Notes: a model not told the origin generated them from the letters alone. 64,000 nt of DNA from Paracrocinitomix sp040880585 (GCA_040880585.1 JBBDID010000046.1:1-64000), one strand, 5' to 3'; positions 54,244 to 63,537 are shown, counted from the stretch's first letter. A program made the numbers and translations.

Positions 54244-54914
54244 AAAAAGAAAAAAATGAATGACGAACAATGAAATAATGAGCCTTGACTTTTTTTTGGT
54301 TGGTGACTGAACGCGCACACCGAGCGGCGCTGCACTGAGCGCGCACACCGAGCGGAGTCGAGGTGAAGCCGAAAAGAAAAAAAAATAAACGAATACCGAA
54401 CACCGAATCACGAAGTAAAAAAACTTCAACATTCAACATTCGTTGATCGACATTCGATATTCAAAAAAGAAAAAAAGAATGACGAACAAGGAATATCGAA
54501 CACCGAATCACGAAGTAAAAAAACTTCAACATTCAACATTCGTTGATCGACNNNNNNNNNNNNNNNNNNNNNNNNNNNNNNNNNNNNNNNNNNNNNNNNN
54601 NNNNNNNNNNNNNNNNNNNNNNNNNNNNNNNNNNNNNNNNNNNNNNNNNNNCGAACACCGAATCACGAAGTAAAAAAACTTCAACATTCAACATTCGTTG
54701 ATCGACATTCGATATTCAAAAAAGAAAAAAATGAATAACGAACAATGAAATAATGAGCCTTGACTTTTTTTTGGTTGGTGACTGAGCGCGCACACCGAGC
54801 GGAGTCGAGGTGAAGCCGAAAAGAAAAAAAAATAAACGAATACCGAACACCGAATTACGAAGTAAAAACTTCAACATTCGACATTCGTTGATCGATACAG
54901 TTAAAAAAAATCAA
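54244..54914. repeat. Tandem repeat block with assembly gap
   Basis: A complex repeat occurs about three times. The shared pieces are CGAACACCGAATCACGAAG, CTTCAACATTCAACATTCG, TTGATCGACATTCGATATTC and GAGCGGAGTCGAGGTGAAGCC. A run of exactly 100 N (54552-54651) marks a scaffold gap inside it, so the true copy number is unknown. No gene is supported. The CACTGAGCG-type core recurs at 58.9 kb. Confidence 0.8.
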
Positions 54915-55811
54915 TTGATAAAGGATAGAATAGCTATAATAGATCTGGGAACAAACACCTTCAATTTGTTGATTGTTGATAAAAAACCAAACGGTTTTGA
55001 CAAGCTACACAGTGATAAAGAAGGCGTAGGATTGGGACTGGGCGGAATCAATGAAAACAGATTAGCCCCGGATGCCATGCAAAGAGGCATTGAAACTTTA
55101 CGCCTCTTCAAAGCCAAGTGTAATGAATGGGAAGTGGAACGGATAAAAGCCTTTGGTACTTCGGCTCTTCGAGATGCTACAAACAGAGAAGTATTTCTCG
55201 GTATGATTAGGGATGAAATTCAACTGGAAGTAGAAATTATTTCGGGTAGCAGAGAGGCAGAACTCATTCATCAGGGAGTCAAAATTGGGTATCCTTTTTC
55301 TGAGCCCGCACTCATTATGGACATTGGAGGAGGTAGCACAGAGTTCATTTATGCTAATGCACAAGAAATCATTAAATCCCAAAGTTTTAATATAGGTACA
55401 GCACGGATTTATGACAAGTTTCAGTTGAAAGATCCCCTCAGTCAGAAAAATATTCAGGAAATTATTACGTATCTTGAGACAAACACAAAAGGTTTTTTTG
55501 ATGACATTCAGACCAATACCCTGATCGGAGCAAGTGGTTCTTTTGAGACTTTTTACGCCTTATTAACGCAAAGAGTTTATGAAGAAAATGGCTTTGAAGA
55601 ACTGCCTACCGAGGCATTGTATCCTGTACTGGATAAAATGATGACTTCAACCCTGGATGAACGAATGAAAAATCCTTTCATTATTCCGATCAGAAAGAAA
55701 ATGGGGCCGATTGCTGCCATTAAAATTAAATGGGTGATGGAAAAATTGGCGATCCATACATTAACCATATCCCCCTATGCCATGAAAGAAGGGGTGATAC
55801 AAATTTCTTAA
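54915..55811 (+). CDS. Ppx/GppA family phosphatase
   Basis: Exopolyphosphatase / guanosine pentaphosphatase family of about 298 residues. Translation most likely starts at the TTG at 54915 (IKDRIAIIDLGTNTFNLL); the open frame further upstream to 54810 is repeat sequence. The phosphate loops are IDLGTNTFNL near the start and MDIGGGSTEFIY near residue 137. Compared with two-domain E. coli Ppx, this is the short one-domain-pair form common in Bacteroidota. It may hydrolyse polyphosphate or pppGpp. Confidence 0.88.
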   Translation: MIKDRIAIIDLGTNTFNLLIVDKKPNGFDKLHSDKEGVGLGLGGINENRLAPDAMQRGIETLRLFKAKCNEWEVERIKAFGTSALRDATNREVFLGMIRDEIQLEVEIISGSREAELIHQGVKIGYPFSEPALIMDIGGGSTEFIYANAQEIIKSQSFNIGTARIYDKFQLKDPLSQKNIQEIITYLETNTKGFFDDIQTNTLIGASGSFETFYALLTQRVYEENGFEELPTEALYPVLDKMMTSTLDERMKNPFIIPIRKKMGPIAAIKIKWVMEKLAIHTLTISPYAMKEGVIQIS

Positions 55812-55813
55812 TT

Positions 55814-56296
55814 ATGCTTGAACTGGAAGCAGATGCGCGGGTTTGGATTTTTCAATCAGATCGACTGTTAAAGGAAGGAGAGGTAGAACGAGTCCATTCA
55901 GAAATGAAACGCTTTATGCAAAACTGGGCCGCCCATGGAAATGAATTGTATGGCGATTTTTCTATAGAAAATGGCTTGTTTCTGATCGTTGGGGCAGACG
56001 AAAAAAAAGCACCGCCTTCGGGCTGCTCTATTGATGCCCTGACCCATAAAATAAAAGAAATAGGAAAAAGACTGGATGTGGATTTTTTCAATCGCCTGAT
56101 CATTGCTTATGAAGATCCCTCAACGGACATACATCTGGTGAATATGGAAACTTTTAAAGCCTTGATTCGTCGTTCAGAAATCACAGAAGAAACCACTGTT
56201 TATAATAACTTAATTGATACTGTGGGTGATCTGGAAGACAAATGGCGGACGAAAGTGGGACGATCATGGCATAAAAATCTGATAGAAGTTTTGTGA
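55814..56296 (+). CDS. Conserved small protein (often mislabelled 'ABC transporter ATPase')
   Basis: The ATG at 55814 gives 160 residues (MLELEADARVWIFQSDRLL). Typical stretches are NWAAHGNELYGDF and PPSGCSIDALTHKI, which I recognise from a Bacteroidota-restricted family carrying the label 'ABC transporter ATPase'. No Walker A, Walker B or ABC signature is present here, so that label is not supported by the sequence. The function is unknown. It starts 2 bp after the Ppx stop and its stop overlaps the GTG of the next gene. Confidence 0.82.
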   Translation: MLELEADARVWIFQSDRLLKEGEVERVHSEMKRFMQNWAAHGNELYGDFSIENGLFLIVGADEKKAPPSGCSIDALTHKIKEIGKRLDVDFFNRLIIAYEDPSTDIHLVNMETFKALIRRSEITEETTVYNNLIDTVGDLEDKWRTKVGRSWHKNLIEVL

Positions 56297-58638
56297 AAGG
56301 AATTGTCCTTATAATCGCCTTACTTTCCCTGAATCTTAGAGCTCAGGAGGTGGTAGATGTCAAAAATTTTGACGAGGAATTGTTTCGGGAGCAGTTACTT
56401 GCTGAAGTCAATAAACTGCGAAAACGCAATCGTCAGGACTCGCTTCAGCACGATCCCTCTTTAGATCAGGCAGCAGCAGATCACGCCGCCTATATGACAG
56501 AAAATAAAACGCTCAGCCACCAACAAAAAAACAAATTGAAACAAGCCCCAATTGATCGGGTAAAATTTTATGGCGGGTCACACGCTAAAGTAGCAGAGAA
56601 CACACAGTTATTTCCTCTAGCCTATGAGGTAGAAAAATCCAAAGGAAGATTAACTTATGAAAAACTGGCACGTGAAGTAGTGGGCAACTGGAAAAAATCA
56701 TCTGGACATTATAAAAACATGATCAACGGAGATTATACCGGAGTTGCTCATCAGTTTACGCTTAAAGATGGCCAATTGTATTGCTGTCAATTACTCGCTT
56801 CTTCTCCTTTCATTGAAAGGCATGATTTTCAAAAAGGGGAAGAGATGTTTGTGAAAGACAAAAATCCCTGCTGGAATTGTAAATGGTTTCGAAAGAAATC
56901 AGATAAAAACCAAGCGCATCTGGGGTGGTATAAAGTGTCAAACGATTCCATTTATTACTTAAATACCAACCTTGTAGTAGATAATAAAAACAAAATCCGT
57001 AAGGGAAATTTGAAAAAGGTATTCAGTGGTAGAGGAGCCATTGCCATTGATGTCATTCATCACGAGCAATACAATTGTAGCGGAAATCCGGCTTTCCACA
57101 ATGCCTTGCATCATGATGGTTATTATTTGGGATACGTGAGTAAAGCTTCTTTTAAGCAGGATTTAGATCCGGATCCGAATCAACTTAAGTTATTTGTGGG
57201 AATGAAACCGGCATTTGCAGACACCTTTTTTCAGGTGGATTTTAATTTGATCAAGCGCTGGCGACCCTGTATGCACGGAATGACAATTTACGTACATCCC
57301 GATTTTCTGGAACCAAGTGAATATTTTGAAATCCCCCGGGCCACCATTCGAGAGCAAAGCATTGTGATGACCGACAGTATAGAAGTCAAAATTCCCTTTG
57401 AAAGCGGGCAAACCAATGAGGATACCACCATTTTTCATCCACTACTTACCACACTGGATAGCTTGGTAAAGGAAAAATTTTCTATACGATCCATCTATTT
57501 TACCGGAGTGGCATCTATTGAAGGAACCGAAGAAGGAAATCAATTGCTGTTCAAAAAAAGAGGAGAAATCATCAGGGAATATCTGAAAAGGTATTACCCG
57601 AATTTCGAATTGAAAAGCGAATTCTACGAAAATTTTGACGACTTCCGATCCGGATTGCTGTCAATTGGTGTAGAGAATGCGATCAGCATGTCTGAAGACA
57701 GCTTGCGCCTTTATGCCAATCTGAACCGGAAGCGAAGTGATATTTCTGACCTGCTGGACGAAAGCCGGTACTCATCTGTAAGGATCATTTATGAAGATGT
57801 AATTCCAATCGAAATGGGAGGGTACGGACTTTCCGTTGCGCGATTACAAGAGTTGATTGACGAAAAAGAGTACCGGGAAATGGAACCCTTGTATGAATAT
57901 CTTGCCCATGAGGTTATGAAAGGAACGATAGATCAAAAAGATTCATTAATTACCTTGCAGATCCCCGACAAATCTGAATATAAGAAACTGCACTGGTATG
58001 ATTTTGTTTTTAGATTGACCATGGATACATCTTATAAAGTGACTGCTGCTGAATTAAATCAGTTGAAAGAAGTAGGTGCTATACCTACAACTGCCGATTA
58101 TCTGGAATATCGCTTGCTGTTTAATGTTTTTAATGGAAATGAAACCATAGATGTTTCGGATTTTGGTGAAATTTTTTCTGAAATGCGGGTGAAGCGCCAA
58201 AAAGCCTGGGTAGAATGTCTAGAGTTGATTTCAGGAGTTCAAAATTATAGATATTCACAGCAAATGGCCGTTCCTATACTAGTTGAAAGAACACTCAAGA
58301 AAAAGTTTGACGTCAAAAAAACGTATTTTATCTGTCAATACCTCATCATGTGGGGTTATACTGCCGAACCTTATATCTTACTTTCAAAATTTGCCAGACG
58401 TCCTGGGCAATTTTCAAAATTGTACAAGCAATATTTAAAATTGGGGTACTTTTTGGGGCAATTCAATATTGAAAAAGAGTGGAAGCGTATCCGAATTGTG
58501 ATGAAAAGATTTGCAGAAGAATATCCGCAGGATTTTTGTGAACTTTTTAAATGGAACCAAATGGGGGTGCGTGCTTTAAATAAAGTAGAAATTGCGGAAC
58601 TATTTTGTGAATACTGCCGGGAAGAAGAGCAGGAGTGA
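56293..58638 (+). CDS. CAP-domain and OmpA-like fusion protein
   Basis: Exported protein of 781 residues starting at GTG (56293), with a signal peptide ending near LRAQ. A CAP/SCP domain lies at about 30-180 (LLAEVNKLRKRNRQDSLQHD, AAYMTENKTLSH, NWKKSSGHYKNMINGDY). A middle region with CWNCKW follows. An OmpA-like peptidoglycan-binding region (about 365-510) has GVASIEGTEEGNQLLFKKRG and later YSSVRIIYE. The last 270 residues are helical and unknown. Together these suggest a periplasmic cell-wall protein. It is coupled to the two preceding genes. Confidence 0.72.
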   Translation: MKGIVLIIALLSLNLRAQEVVDVKNFDEELFREQLLAEVNKLRKRNRQDSLQHDPSLDQAAADHAAYMTENKTLSHQQKNKLKQAPIDRVKFYGGSHAKVAENTQLFPLAYEVEKSKGRLTYEKLAREVVGNWKKSSGHYKNMINGDYTGVAHQFTLKDGQLYCCQLLASSPFIERHDFQKGEEMFVKDKNPCWNCKWFRKKSDKNQAHLGWYKVSNDSIYYLNTNLVVDNKNKIRKGNLKKVFSGRGAIAIDVIHHEQYNCSGNPAFHNALHHDGYYLGYVSKASFKQDLDPDPNQLKLFVGMKPAFADTFFQVDFNLIKRWRPCMHGMTIYVHPDFLEPSEYFEIPRATIREQSIVMTDSIEVKIPFESGQTNEDTTIFHPLLTTLDSLVKEKFSIRSIYFTGVASIEGTEEGNQLLFKKRGEIIREYLKRYYPNFELKSEFYENFDDFRSGLLSIGVENAISMSEDSLRLYANLNRKRSDISDLLDESRYSSVRIIYEDVIPIEMGGYGLSVARLQELIDEKEYREMEPLYEYLAHEVMKGTIDQKDSLITLQIPDKSEYKKLHWYDFVFRLTMDTSYKVTAAELNQLKEVGAIPTTADYLEYRLLFNVFNGNETIDVSDFGEIFSEMRVKRQKAWVECLELISGVQNYRYSQQMAVPILVERTLKKKFDVKKTYFICQYLIMWGYTAEPYILLSKFARRPGQFSKLYKQYLKLGYFLGQFNIEKEWKRIRIVMKRFAEEYPQDFCELFKWNQMGVRALNKVEIAELFCEYCREEEQE

Positions 58639-58730
58639 TGTTCAACTTATCGCATAGTTTCTACATATAGGGAGATATTTTTCATTATGCTCGCAGATTC
58701 CGCAGATCACCTTGCTTAAATTGAAGAAAA

Positions 58731-58941
58731 ATCGAGTCGGAAATCGAGTCGGAAATCGAGTCGGAAATCGAGTCGGAAATCGAGCCGGAAATCGAGCCGG
58801 AAATCGAGCGTAGCCGAGATTGCAGCCGAGATTGCAGCCGAGATTGCAGTCGAGACTGAATGCCCCCACTGAGCCGCACACTGAGCCGCCCACTGAGCGA
58901 AGTCGAAGTGGAAGTCGAAGTGGAAGCCGAAGTGGAAGTCG
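58731..58941. repeat. 12-bp minisatellite with three unit families
   Basis: A 12-bp period is kept through three unit families: AATCGAGTCGGA (about seven units from 58731), GAGATTGCAGCC (four units from 58816) and CACTGAGCCGCA/AAGTGGAAGTCG (from 58867). Because 12 is divisible by 3, several frames stay open on both strands; the apparent short proteins here are artefacts. The text CACTGAGCGAAGTCGAAGTG near 58891 is an imperfect palindrome related to the repeats at 54.3-54.8 kb. Confidence 0.8.
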
Positions 58942-59086
58942 AAATCCAAGACAAAAAAACCGTAACAGAAAAAGAGTGCGTTCCTTGAGGGTATGTTCTT
59001 TTTTAGTACTTCCCGGTTATAGCTTTATTAAAATCGTGAATACATTGATTTTTTCTCTGAGAAAAAAGTATTTAATTTTAAAATGA
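58942..59086. other. Non-coding leader region of the MscS gene
   Basis: No gene is supported between the minisatellite and the -7 element of the channel gene. The sequence is AT-rich towards its right end. Confidence 0.4.
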
Positions 59087-59094
59087 TAGTTTTG
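59087..59094 (+). promoter_or_regulatory. -7 element of the MscS gene
   Basis: TAGTTTTG matches TAnnTTTG, 17 nt before the ATG at 59112. Confidence 0.42.
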
Positions 59095-59111
59095 TTCTAA
59101 AATTTGTAATT

Positions 59112-60227
59112 ATGAAGTTTTGGGAAACACAGTATTACGGCAATACCCTTTTGGAATATACCATAACGCTTGGGATTATTTTGGGATCTATTATTTTGGC
59201 GAAAATAGTCTATTGGTTTTCAAAAAATATCCTCAAAAAATTGACGGCTAAAACCAAAACCAATCTGGATGATATTATTGTTGAGAAGATTGAAAAGCCG
59301 GTGGTGTTTGGTATCGTATTGGCAGCCTCATGGTATGCCTTGACTTTGCTTAATTATCCGATCGCTAAACTGACTGCAGAAGACCTGGAGAACGGCATTA
59401 AAATCCCTTATTCACATACCCGCCAATTTGTACACCACCTCTTCAATTTCATGCTGGTGATCAATATCACCTGGTTAATTTCACGTTTGGCAGATGCGTT
59501 GATTGAAGAATATATCGTTCCGATCACTGAAAAAACCGAATCAGATTTAGACGACCAACTGTTGCCCATTTTTAGAAAAGGTTTAAAGATTATTGTGTGG
59601 ACCATGGGTATTGTTGTCGGTTTAAATAATGCCGGGTATGATGTGGGAGCCGTGATTGCCGGTTTAGGAATTGGGGGTCTGGCCTTTGCTTTGGCCGCTC
59701 AGGATACCGTTAAAAACTTCTTTGGGGGGATCATGATCTTTGCCGATAAACCTTTTGCGGTGGGAGAACGCATTCAAATTGGAGATATTGACGGCTTTGT
59801 AGAAGAAATTGGGATCAGAAGCACCCGAATCAAAACACTGGCGGGTCGTATCGTTACGATTCCAAACTCCATGTTTTCTGAAGATGCCATTGAAAATATC
59901 GATAAAGAACCCAGCCGAAAAATTGTTTTAAACCTGGGCTTAACTTATGATACTTCAGCAGATCAAATAGAACAGGCACTAAAAGTATTGCGTGAAATCG
60001 CCAAAGAACACCAGGATAAAAAAATGATAGAGGAAGAAATTTGGATGTCTTTCAACGCTTTTGGAGATTTTTCACTCGGAATTTTATTTATCTATTACAT
60101 TAAAAAAGATGCCGATATACTAGAGACACAAACCGCTGTGAACCTGACCATATTAAGAAGATTCAATGCAGAGGGCTTAGAAATGGCCTTCCCAACTCAA
60201 ACAGTGTATCATCAGGCATTGAAGTAG
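59112..60227 (+). CDS. Small-conductance mechanosensitive channel (MscS family)
   Basis: Inner-membrane channel that opens on hypo-osmotic shock. Of 371 residues, the first 190 hold about four membrane helices. The pore-lining helix has the Gly/Ala-rich VIAGLGIGGLAFALAAQDTV near 181-200, followed by the beta domain with FVEEIGIRSTRIKTLAGRIV near 235 and a C-terminal alpha/beta domain. Length and layout are family-typical. It is monocistronic. Confidence 0.93.
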   Translation: MKFWETQYYGNTLLEYTITLGIILGSIILAKIVYWFSKNILKKLTAKTKTNLDDIIVEKIEKPVVFGIVLAASWYALTLLNYPIAKLTAEDLENGIKIPYSHTRQFVHHLFNFMLVINITWLISRLADALIEEYIVPITEKTESDLDDQLLPIFRKGLKIIVWTMGIVVGLNNAGYDVGAVIAGLGIGGLAFALAAQDTVKNFFGGIMIFADKPFAVGERIQIGDIDGFVEEIGIRSTRIKTLAGRIVTIPNSMFSEDAIENIDKEPSRKIVLNLGLTYDTSADQIEQALKVLREIAKEHQDKKMIEEEIWMSFNAFGDFSLGILFIYYIKKDADILETQTAVNLTILRRFNAEGLEMAFPTQTVYHQALK

Positions 60228-60237
60228 GAGACGGAGC

Positions 60238-60261
60238 ACTCATTTGCGCGTGCAAATGAGT
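60238..60261. terminator. Hairpin downstream of the MscS gene
   Basis: A perfect inverted repeat ACTCATTTGC/GCAAATGAGT with a GCGT loop starts 11 bp after the channel stop. No T run follows, so it may act as a weak terminator, an mRNA 3'-end stabiliser or a REP-like element. A second, weaker hairpin (CTCGTC/GACGAG) lies near 60322-60338. Confidence 0.45.
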
Positions 60262-60388
60262 ACACTACACAAGTGTGAGCCGTTTTGGTAGTAGTTAACG
60301 GTGTGGAAAGTAGGTTACGCACTCGTCAGATAGACGAGCGCGAGTGGGTTTAGTAAGATACAAAGCTTTCAGCGTTTATCAGGTAGTA

Positions 60389-60805
60389 CTAATGTTTACC
60401 CAACAAAATGATCACAGCTTTTCCTTTTCCGGCAGGCACTGATTTATAGTTGATTTTGACACTTTTAATAATGCGTTTGTTACCTTTTAAATCAATGATT
60501 CTGGTGTATGAACCGGCGGCAAATTTTCGATTAAACACTACATTTTCACTGCTTCCGTTTCTAAACAAAATGTTCATGTTTAACAAATGAATGGGAGCTT
60601 TCATGATGCGCAGCCGCACTTTTGTAAAAGTACCCTCTTTTGCTGTTACAGGAATCACATCATGGTCGGCTTTCATATCCACAGCCCGGGATCCCAGTTT
60701 AACCCAATCTCCTTTTTGAGCTCCGTCCATCTTAGTAGCGGCGGTAAATGATGATGAGGCAAACGCCAACAACACACTAAGTATAACAATTGAAAAAATA
60801 CGCAT
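60389..60805 (-). CDS. Small secreted protein (DUF2541-like)
   Basis: The 138-residue product has a signal peptide (cleavage near SSFTAA, about residue 23). The mature domain of about 110 residues is beta-rich with GDWVKLGSRAVD and ITKSVKINYKS-type strands (here IIKSVKINYKS), resembling DUF2541 proteins. No catalytic residues are recognised. Its promoter has an exact -7 element. Confidence 0.7.
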   Translation of the reverse strand: MRIFSIVILSVLLAFASSSFTAATKMDGAQKGDWVKLGSRAVDMKADHDVIPVTAKEGTFTKVRLRIMKAPIHLLNMNILFRNGSSENVVFNRKFAAGSYTRIIDLKGNKRIIKSVKINYKSVPAGKGKAVIILLGKH

Positions 60806-60839
60806 AGTTTTTATTTTTAATGGTTTATATAACAGATCA

Positions 60840-60847
60840 CAAAGATA
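60840..60847 (-). promoter_or_regulatory. -7 element of the DUF2541-like gene
   Basis: TATCTTTG on the minus strand matches TAnnTTTG, 34 nt before the ATG at 60805. Confidence 0.42.
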
Positions 60848-60980
60848 CTTTATTAAACTATCTCCTCTCTATTTGACTCAAAAAAAATGAAAAGGTTTAA
60901 TGGACTGTTAAAAAATGTTAGACACATTTAATTATTCATAATTTTGAGGGATATCCAACCGCTTCACAAGGCTTAATTGC

Positions 60981-60988
60981 TATTTTTG
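60981..60988 (+). promoter_or_regulatory. -7 element of the gldF operon
   Basis: TATTTTTG matches TAnnTTTG, 33 nt before the gldF ATG and 4 nt before the ATG of a 10-codon upstream frame. Confidence 0.42.
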
Positions 60989-60992
60989 TGCA

Positions 60993-61025
60993 ATGTCTAC
61001 TAACAAAGGGCGCATTTATTTATGA
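60993..61025 (+). other. Possible 10-codon leader frame ahead of gldF
   Basis: ATG at 60993 opens MSTNKGRIYL and a TGA that overlaps the gldF start as ATGA. This could couple initiation, but so short a frame can occur by chance. Confidence 0.3.
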
Positions 61026-61753
61026 GAGCACTTTATCTCAAAGAAATACGTAGTTTTCTGAGCTCAATTATTGGCTATGTTTTTATCGCCATTTTTTTGA
61101 TCTTGAATTCGTTGTTTTTGTGGGTGTTTTCTTATGAAACGAATATACTGGAAGGAGGATCAGCTGATCTTTTTCCCTTTTTCACCATTTCCCCTATTAT
61201 TTTTATCATTCTTATTCCGGCCATTACCATGCGCTCTTTCTCTGAAGAGAAACGTACCGGTACCATAGAATTGTTGTTTACCCGGCCCATTTCAGATACC
61301 ACCATTATTTTGGCAAAATTTTTAGCCGGACTGACACTGGTTGCTATTTCCCTTTTACCCACTTTGATTTACTATTATACCGTACACCAACTGGGAGATC
61401 CGGTAGGTATTATTGATGATGGGGCAACGGTTACTTCGTATATCGGATTGTTTTTTGTCGGAGCTTGTCTGGTGGCATTGGGAATTTTTGCTTCCAGTAT
61501 TAGCAGCAGTCAAATCGTGGCTTTTATTCTCGCCATGTTCATGTCCTGGTTTTTGTTTCTCGGACTTGACCTATTAGCCGTTTACAGTCAGTTTGGCGGG
61601 CTAGATCTGATATTGCGTAAGCTGGGAATCATGGAGCATTATGAATCCATCCAAAAAGGAGTGATTGACACCAGGGATATTCTTTATTTTGTGAGTTTTT
61701 CATTTATTTTTTTAGCGGGAACAAGACTGGTGCTTCAGTCAAGAAAGTGGTAA
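61022..61753 (+). CDS. gldF: Gliding-motility ABC transporter permease GldF
   Basis: Membrane protein of 243 residues with six helices, the permease of the GldA-GldF-GldG ABC transporter required for gliding in Flavobacterium johnsoniae. The N-terminal ALYLKEIRSFLSSIIGY and the region TMRSFSEEKRTGTIELLFTR (near 61-80) are typical for the ABC-2/GldF family. gldG follows after 1 bp. gldA is not in this window. Confidence 0.92.
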   Translation: MRALYLKEIRSFLSSIIGYVFIAIFLILNSLFLWVFSYETNILEGGSADLFPFFTISPIIFIILIPAITMRSFSEEKRTGTIELLFTRPISDTTIILAKFLAGLTLVAISLLPTLIYYYTVHQLGDPVGIIDDGATVTSYIGLFFVGACLVALGIFASSISSSQIVAFILAMFMSWFLFLGLDLLAVYSQFGGLDLILRKLGIMEHYESIQKGVIDTRDILYFVSFSFIFLAGTRLVLQSRKW

Positions 61754-61754
61754 T

Positions 61755-63518
61755 ATGGCTAAAAAAAATAAAACATATAGCCCCGGAAAAGACATAGTAA
61801 CTCACCTTGCTGTGGTTGCTATTATTATTTTGCTCAATTACATTCACTCCTTTAATTTTGGTCGATTTGACCTGACAGAAGACAATCGCTATACCTTGTC
61901 AGAGAACACGGTGAACTTGCTTCAGAATGAAGATCGATTAAAAGACCGGATTTTCTTTAAGATTTATTTAGAGGGAGATTTGCCGGCTGATATCATGAAA
62001 ATTCGCAATGCGATTAAAGAAAAATTGGATGAATTCATCATTTATGCCGGAGACAATATTCAGTATGAATTTATCGATCCGCACGGAGAAGAAGATGAAG
62101 ATTACAACCTACAGGTGCAAAAGAATATTTATTCAGAAGGCATCACACCTACCGACATTGAAATCCTAGAGTCAGGAAAGCAAGAGATCAAAACGATATG
62201 GCCGGGAGCCTTGATTGAATACAAGGGAACCACCTCCGGGAGGGTACAGTTTTTTGATAAAAAGGTCATTTACAGTGGTGAAAATTTGCGCGGATTAGCA
62301 GATAAAGCGATCAATAATTTGGAGTACTTGCTGATTTCGGCTGTCAGAAGGGTTACGGCTGATAAAAAGAAAACCGTAGCTTTTTTACATGGACACGGAG
62401 AACTGCTGCCACAAGAAACTATGGATGTCAGAAAAGGGTTGAGCCAATATTATCTGACAGAAGATGTAGAGATCAACGGACGGATCAACGCCCTGGACAA
62501 TACTGACGCACTGATTATTGCAAAGCCTGAAAATCGCTTTACTGAAAAGGATAAATTTGTGATTGATCAGTTCATCATGAACGGAGGAAGGGTATTGTGG
62601 TTTGTCGATCCACTGAACGTGAACAGAGACTCTTTGTACCGCACCGGTAATACGTTTGGAATGAGTGCCAACCTCAATATTGAAAAAGATATGATCTATA
62701 AATACGGTGCCCGCTTAAACAACAATATGATTGTGGACAGTGATTGCGGTCCTATTTTTATTCCCGGCCACCCGCTGGGCGTAGTAGACTGGTATTTTTA
62801 TCCGCTATTGCAAAGGGCCGATCATCCCATCACCAAAAATATCGACCCGGTAAAAGCAGAATATGTCAGCACCATTGACTTAGTAAACGAATCTGATAAA
62901 GATGTGAAAAAAACGGTGCTGTTGACATCTTCTTATAATTCTCAAATATTTCGGGCGCCGGCACGTGTCAATTACACTATCATTGATGTAGATCCCAATT
63001 TTAATGACGAAAAAGCAGGTAATTTCCCCGTAGCGGTAATGTTGGAAGGTAATTTCACATCTGCCTTTGAAAATCGTCCAATTTCTGATGCATTCTTGAA
63101 CTCCAAAGATTACCACACCCGGTTTAAAAGTGATTCAACCAAAATGTTGGTGGTTTCAGATGGCGATATCATCCGCAATGAAGTTGTAGATTCGGCTTTT
63201 GTAAATGGAGAGTGGCGCTATAAATTTATGCCCATCAATGCAGATGTCTATGGGGTGCGAAAACCAAACAGCACACCGAAATATGCTTATGGAAATAAAG
63301 ATTTTGTGCTCAACTCCATTGATTATATGTTGGATGATTTTTCTTTGATCGGGATCCGAACAAAAACGATTACCCTGAGAAGTCTGGATATAGAGAAGAT
63401 CAACAAAGAAAAAGAGTTTTGGAAGATGGTAAATATTGCCTTTCCGCTTCTTTTTATAGGCTTGATTGGCGGTGTTCAGTTGGTATGGAGAAGAAGAAAA
63501 TACGCAAAGATTGATTAG
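61755..63518 (+). CDS. gldG: Gliding-motility ABC transporter protein GldG
   Basis: Partner of GldF, 587 residues. One N-terminal membrane helix (about 14-34) precedes a large extracytoplasmic domain with FGRFDLTEDNRYTLSENTV near 36-54 and ALIIAKPENRFTEKDKFVID near 240, typical for the GldG/ABC-type uncharacterised transport family. A second helix lies at the C-terminus (about 560-580) before a basic end (WRRRKYAKID). It is coupled to gldF and followed closely by a DUF4340-like gene. Confidence 0.92.
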   Translation: MAKKNKTYSPGKDIVTHLAVVAIIILLNYIHSFNFGRFDLTEDNRYTLSENTVNLLQNEDRLKDRIFFKIYLEGDLPADIMKIRNAIKEKLDEFIIYAGDNIQYEFIDPHGEEDEDYNLQVQKNIYSEGITPTDIEILESGKQEIKTIWPGALIEYKGTTSGRVQFFDKKVIYSGENLRGLADKAINNLEYLLISAVRRVTADKKKTVAFLHGHGELLPQETMDVRKGLSQYYLTEDVEINGRINALDNTDALIIAKPENRFTEKDKFVIDQFIMNGGRVLWFVDPLNVNRDSLYRTGNTFGMSANLNIEKDMIYKYGARLNNNMIVDSDCGPIFIPGHPLGVVDWYFYPLLQRADHPITKNIDPVKAEYVSTIDLVNESDKDVKKTVLLTSSYNSQIFRAPARVNYTIIDVDPNFNDEKAGNFPVAVMLEGNFTSAFENRPISDAFLNSKDYHTRFKSDSTKMLVVSDGDIIRNEVVDSAFVNGEWRYKFMPINADVYGVRKPNSTPKYAYGNKDFVLNSIDYMLDDFSLIGIRTKTITLRSLDIEKINKEKEFWKMVNIAFPLLFIGLIGGVQLVWRRRKYAKID

Positions 63519-63537
63519 GAAGGAAAGTAGTGAGATT

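Noticed and set aside
54443..54673. Open frame across the N run
   Set aside because: It spans the 100-N scaffold gap and repeat sequence, so it has no support.
58642..59086. Overlapping frames rich in SISD, RFPT or SRSG repeats on both strands
   Set aside because: They are artefacts of the 12-bp minisatellite, open in several frames at once, with no signal or family similarity.
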